From: an uncultured Collinsella sp.
Lineage (GTDB): Bacteria; Actinomycetota; Coriobacteriia; Coriobacteriales; Coriobacteriaceae
Length of the DNA: 56,725 nucleotides
Direction: 5' to 3'
NCBI GenBank assembly: GCA_900548815.1
Contig: URLR01000005.1
Span: forward strand, 1-56,725
The translations under genes were made by a program, and so were the position numbers. Positions 55,113-56,725 of this stretch are shown in pieces. Below the pieces are notes generated by a model that did no database searches, had not been told where the DNA came from, and saw only the letters and a program-made list of their open reading frames with translations. The number at the start of each line of letters is the position of its first letter. Within the stretch, counting starts at the first letter, position 1.

Positions 55113-55146
55113 CTGATGCAAGGGTAACTAATTTGCACCAAAACAA

Positions 55147-55184
55147 GGAGCGTCCCAAACTGCCGGCAGAAAAAGAACGTCCCC
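55147..55184. repeat. REP-like element B (CTGCCGGCAG family)
   Basis: GCGTCCCAAACTGCCGGCAG followed by AAAAAGAACGTCCCC; the reverse complement matches element A at 11586. Confidence 0.65.
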
Positions 55185-55204
55185 AGATGCCGACCTAAAC
55201 CAAC

Positions 55205-55289
55205 ACATTATTCGATGGAAAAACGTGGTTGCCTCCCACATTATTCGATGGAAAAACGTGGTTCATTCCCACATTTTTCGATGGAAAGA
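55205..55289 (+). promoter_or_regulatory. Three direct repeats, 33-bp period, before the AAA ATPase gene
   Basis: ATTATTCGATGGAAAAACG is repeated at offset 33 bp (units begin 55205 and 55238, 26 identical bases each), and a shorter third unit begins at 55271 with two changes. A -10 candidate TATACT lies at 55302-55307, so the third unit covers the -35 zone. Regular helical phasing suggests cooperative binding, perhaps by the ATPase itself. Confidence 0.65.
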
Positions 55290-55330
55290 CCAAGACGGTC
55301 TTATACTAACCATGATCGTTAGGAGGCAGT

Positions 55331-56632
55331 ATGCAGCGACAGCTAATGGACGAACTCATTGCTTGGAAATCTAGGGCAAACCGCAAGCCCCTCCTGCTTA
55401 AGGGGGCCCGCCAGACGGGAAAAACCTGGCTTCTCAACGAATTCGCAGGCCAGCAGTATCAAAACGTCATCCGTTTTGACTTTATGCTCGAACCGGGCGC
55501 ACGTTCGCTGTTCGACGGAAGCCTTGACCCCAAACGCATCATCTCCCAGATAGAGCTCCTGCGCGGCCAGACCATAACGCCGACAGACACGCTCATCATC
55601 TTCGACGAAATCCAAGAGGCACCGCGTGGCATCACCTCGCTCAAATACTTCAACGAGCTGGCGCCGGAATACCATATCATGGCAGCCGGCTCCTATATGG
55701 GGCTCGCGCTCCGACGCGAAAACGAGTCGTTCCCCGTCGGCAAGATCGACCAGCTCACCATGCGCCCCATGGGGTTTGTCGAGTTCGTTCGTGCCGTCGA
55801 TGGCGATCCGCTCGCAGATGCCATCCTTGCCGCAGACATGGACCTGCTGACAAACGTTTCCGAAAAGCTCGAGCGCCTGCTCAAGGAATACCTCGTTGTC
55901 GGTGGCATGCCAGAAGCTGTCTCCGCTTTCGCCGCCTCCCACGATTTCATCGAAGCCCGCAGGCTTCAGCAGCAAATCATCGAAGCTTATGAATCCGATT
56001 TTGGCAAGCATGCGCCAGCCCGCATCGTCGAGCGCATGAGGCTGGTTTGGAAATCCCTTCCCGGCCAGCTCGCAAAGGAAAACAAGAAGTTCGTCTACGG
56101 CGCGCTTCGTCCCGGGGCGCGCGCACGCGATTTTGAAGAAAGCCTCCAGTGGCTCATGGACTATGGAATCGTTCATAAGATACCACGTGTTTCCGCCCTA
56201 AGAGCACCGCTCACAAGCTACGAGGATCTCTCGGGCTTCAAGCTGTTCTGCATCGACACCGGCATCCTCGGAGCACTCTCCGGCCTCACGCCAGCCATTG
56301 TTCTGAACGGGCCCGCTGTTTTTACGGAGTTCAAAGGCTCGCTGACCGAGCAATACGTCGCACAGGAGCTTTTGCTCCAAGGCAAAACTCCCGCGTATTG
56401 GTCATCCTCCTCCGGCAATGCAGAGACTGACTTTGCCATCGACCATGCGGGGACCGTGCTTCCGCTCGAGGTCAAGGCGGCAGAGAATCTCAAAGCAAAG
56501 AGTCTGAGGATTGCCTGCGAGAAGTTCAAGCTCGAGCGCTGCGTGAGAACATCGTTAGCGGCATATAGAGACGAAGGCATGCTCGTCAACATTCCGCTCT
56601 GGGAGATTGGGCAAATCGACAAGCTGGCATAG
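55331..56632 (+). CDS. AAA-family ATPase with DUF4143 domain
   Basis: A 433-residue protein: Walker A GARQTGKTW near residue 26, Walker B IIFDEIQE, and sensor AGSYMGLAL. The C-terminal DUF4143-like part carries TDFAIDHAGTVLPLEVKA, a PD-(D/E)xK-nuclease-like signature. Proteins of this family are common and variable in gut Actinobacteria and Bacteroidetes, and their role is unsettled (mobile/defence-associated or regulatory). GGAGG precedes the ATG. REP-like elements flank it on both sides, suggesting movement or insertion as a unit. Confidence 0.88.
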   Translation: MQRQLMDELIAWKSRANRKPLLLKGARQTGKTWLLNEFAGQQYQNVIRFDFMLEPGARSLFDGSLDPKRIISQIELLRGQTITPTDTLIIFDEIQEAPRGITSLKYFNELAPEYHIMAAGSYMGLALRRENESFPVGKIDQLTMRPMGFVEFVRAVDGDPLADAILAADMDLLTNVSEKLERLLKEYLVVGGMPEAVSAFAASHDFIEARRLQQQIIEAYESDFGKHAPARIVERMRLVWKSLPGQLAKENKKFVYGALRPGARARDFEESLQWLMDYGIVHKIPRVSALRAPLTSYEDLSGFKLFCIDTGILGALSGLTPAIVLNGPAVFTEFKGSLTEQYVAQELLLQGKTPAYWSSSSGNAETDFAIDHAGTVLPLEVKAAENLKAKSLRIACEKFKLERCVRTSLAAYRDEGMLVNIPLWEIGQIDKLA

Positions 56633-56655
56633 GCGCTGTGGAGGGGGTGCCCCGT

Positions 56656-56685
56656 AAGGAGTGTCCCAAACTGCCGGCAGAGACG
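56656..56685. repeat. REP-like element C (CTGCCGGCAG family)
   Basis: GGAGTGTCCCAAACTGCCGG core, same orientation as element B; the ATPase gene lies between the two. Confidence 0.6.
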
Positions 56686-56725
56686 ATATGAGCAGGACAT
56701 AAAAACATTGAGAGCCCCTGCTGCA

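Noticed and set aside
55205..55289. CRISPR array
   Set aside because: Only three units, the intervals of about 7 bases are far too short for spacers, and there are no cas genes.

Overview
The window reads as chromosomal DNA of a gut Coriobacteriia, most likely Collinsella or a close relative. The evidence is high GC content, dense short-gap gene packing, Shine-Dalgarno starts, a fermentative gene set (pyruvate formate-lyase, class II aldolase, flavodiiron protein), agmatine catabolism genes, and several membrane-bound LuxR regulators. The genus is an inference from gene content; no rRNA or tRNA gene is present to confirm it.

Layout. 0.3-2.7 kb: a pyruvate formate-lyase split into a 683-residue catalytic chain and a separate 83-residue glycyl-radical chain. 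3.1-5.0 kb: a ketodeoxygluconate-type permease and a short-chain dehydrogenase. 5.2-9.9 kb: a MarR regulator with two overlapping ABC exporter half-transporters. 10.5-11.5 kb: DAHP synthase. 11.8-14.7 kb: a Tat-exported lipoprotein amidohydrolase and a membrane LuxR regulator. 15.1 kb: a GNAT acetyltransferase. 15.8-28.1 kb: a signalling locus described below. 28.2-42.4 kb: an agmatine/amidohydrolase region with two agmatine deiminases, putrescine carbamoyltransferase, two APC antiporters, a MATE exporter, a second amidohydrolase and three LuxR-type regulators. 42.6-45.6 kb: a Bce-type ABC system. 45.8 kb: a NUDIX-Vsr fusion. 47.5-49.5 kb: class II aldolase with a DeoR regulator. 49.5-50.7 kb: a flavodiiron protein. 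50.8-55.0 kb: a LacI regulator with galK-galT. 55.3-56.6 kb: an AAA/DUF4143 ATPase preceded by three 33-bp-spaced repeats.

The most interesting part is the 12-kb locus at 15.8-28.1 kb. It holds a vWA protein, a PP2C phosphatase and a YegI-like kinase (the TerY-P triad arrangement), a second soluble kinase, an FHA-domain protein, a receptor-like kinase whose exterior part resembles the SecD periplasmic domain, a polytopic membrane protein, an acidic protein of unknown family, and a transglutaminase-like protein. A palindrome, TTCAGCTGAA, occurs once in each of its four promoter regions. In all four leftward promoters its centre lies the same distance (36 bases between centre and hexamer) from a plausible -10 hexamer. 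I found no copy of it elsewhere in the window. This suggests one co-regulated phospho-signalling system.

A second pattern is a set of long hairpins just downstream of minus-strand genes (after the PFL small chain, an agmatine deiminase, the Bce permease and the aldolase). Two of them share a conserved asymmetric internal loop inside unrelated stems. The stem imperfections I checked pair as G.U only in minus-strand RNA, which argues for a transcribed 3'-UTR element.
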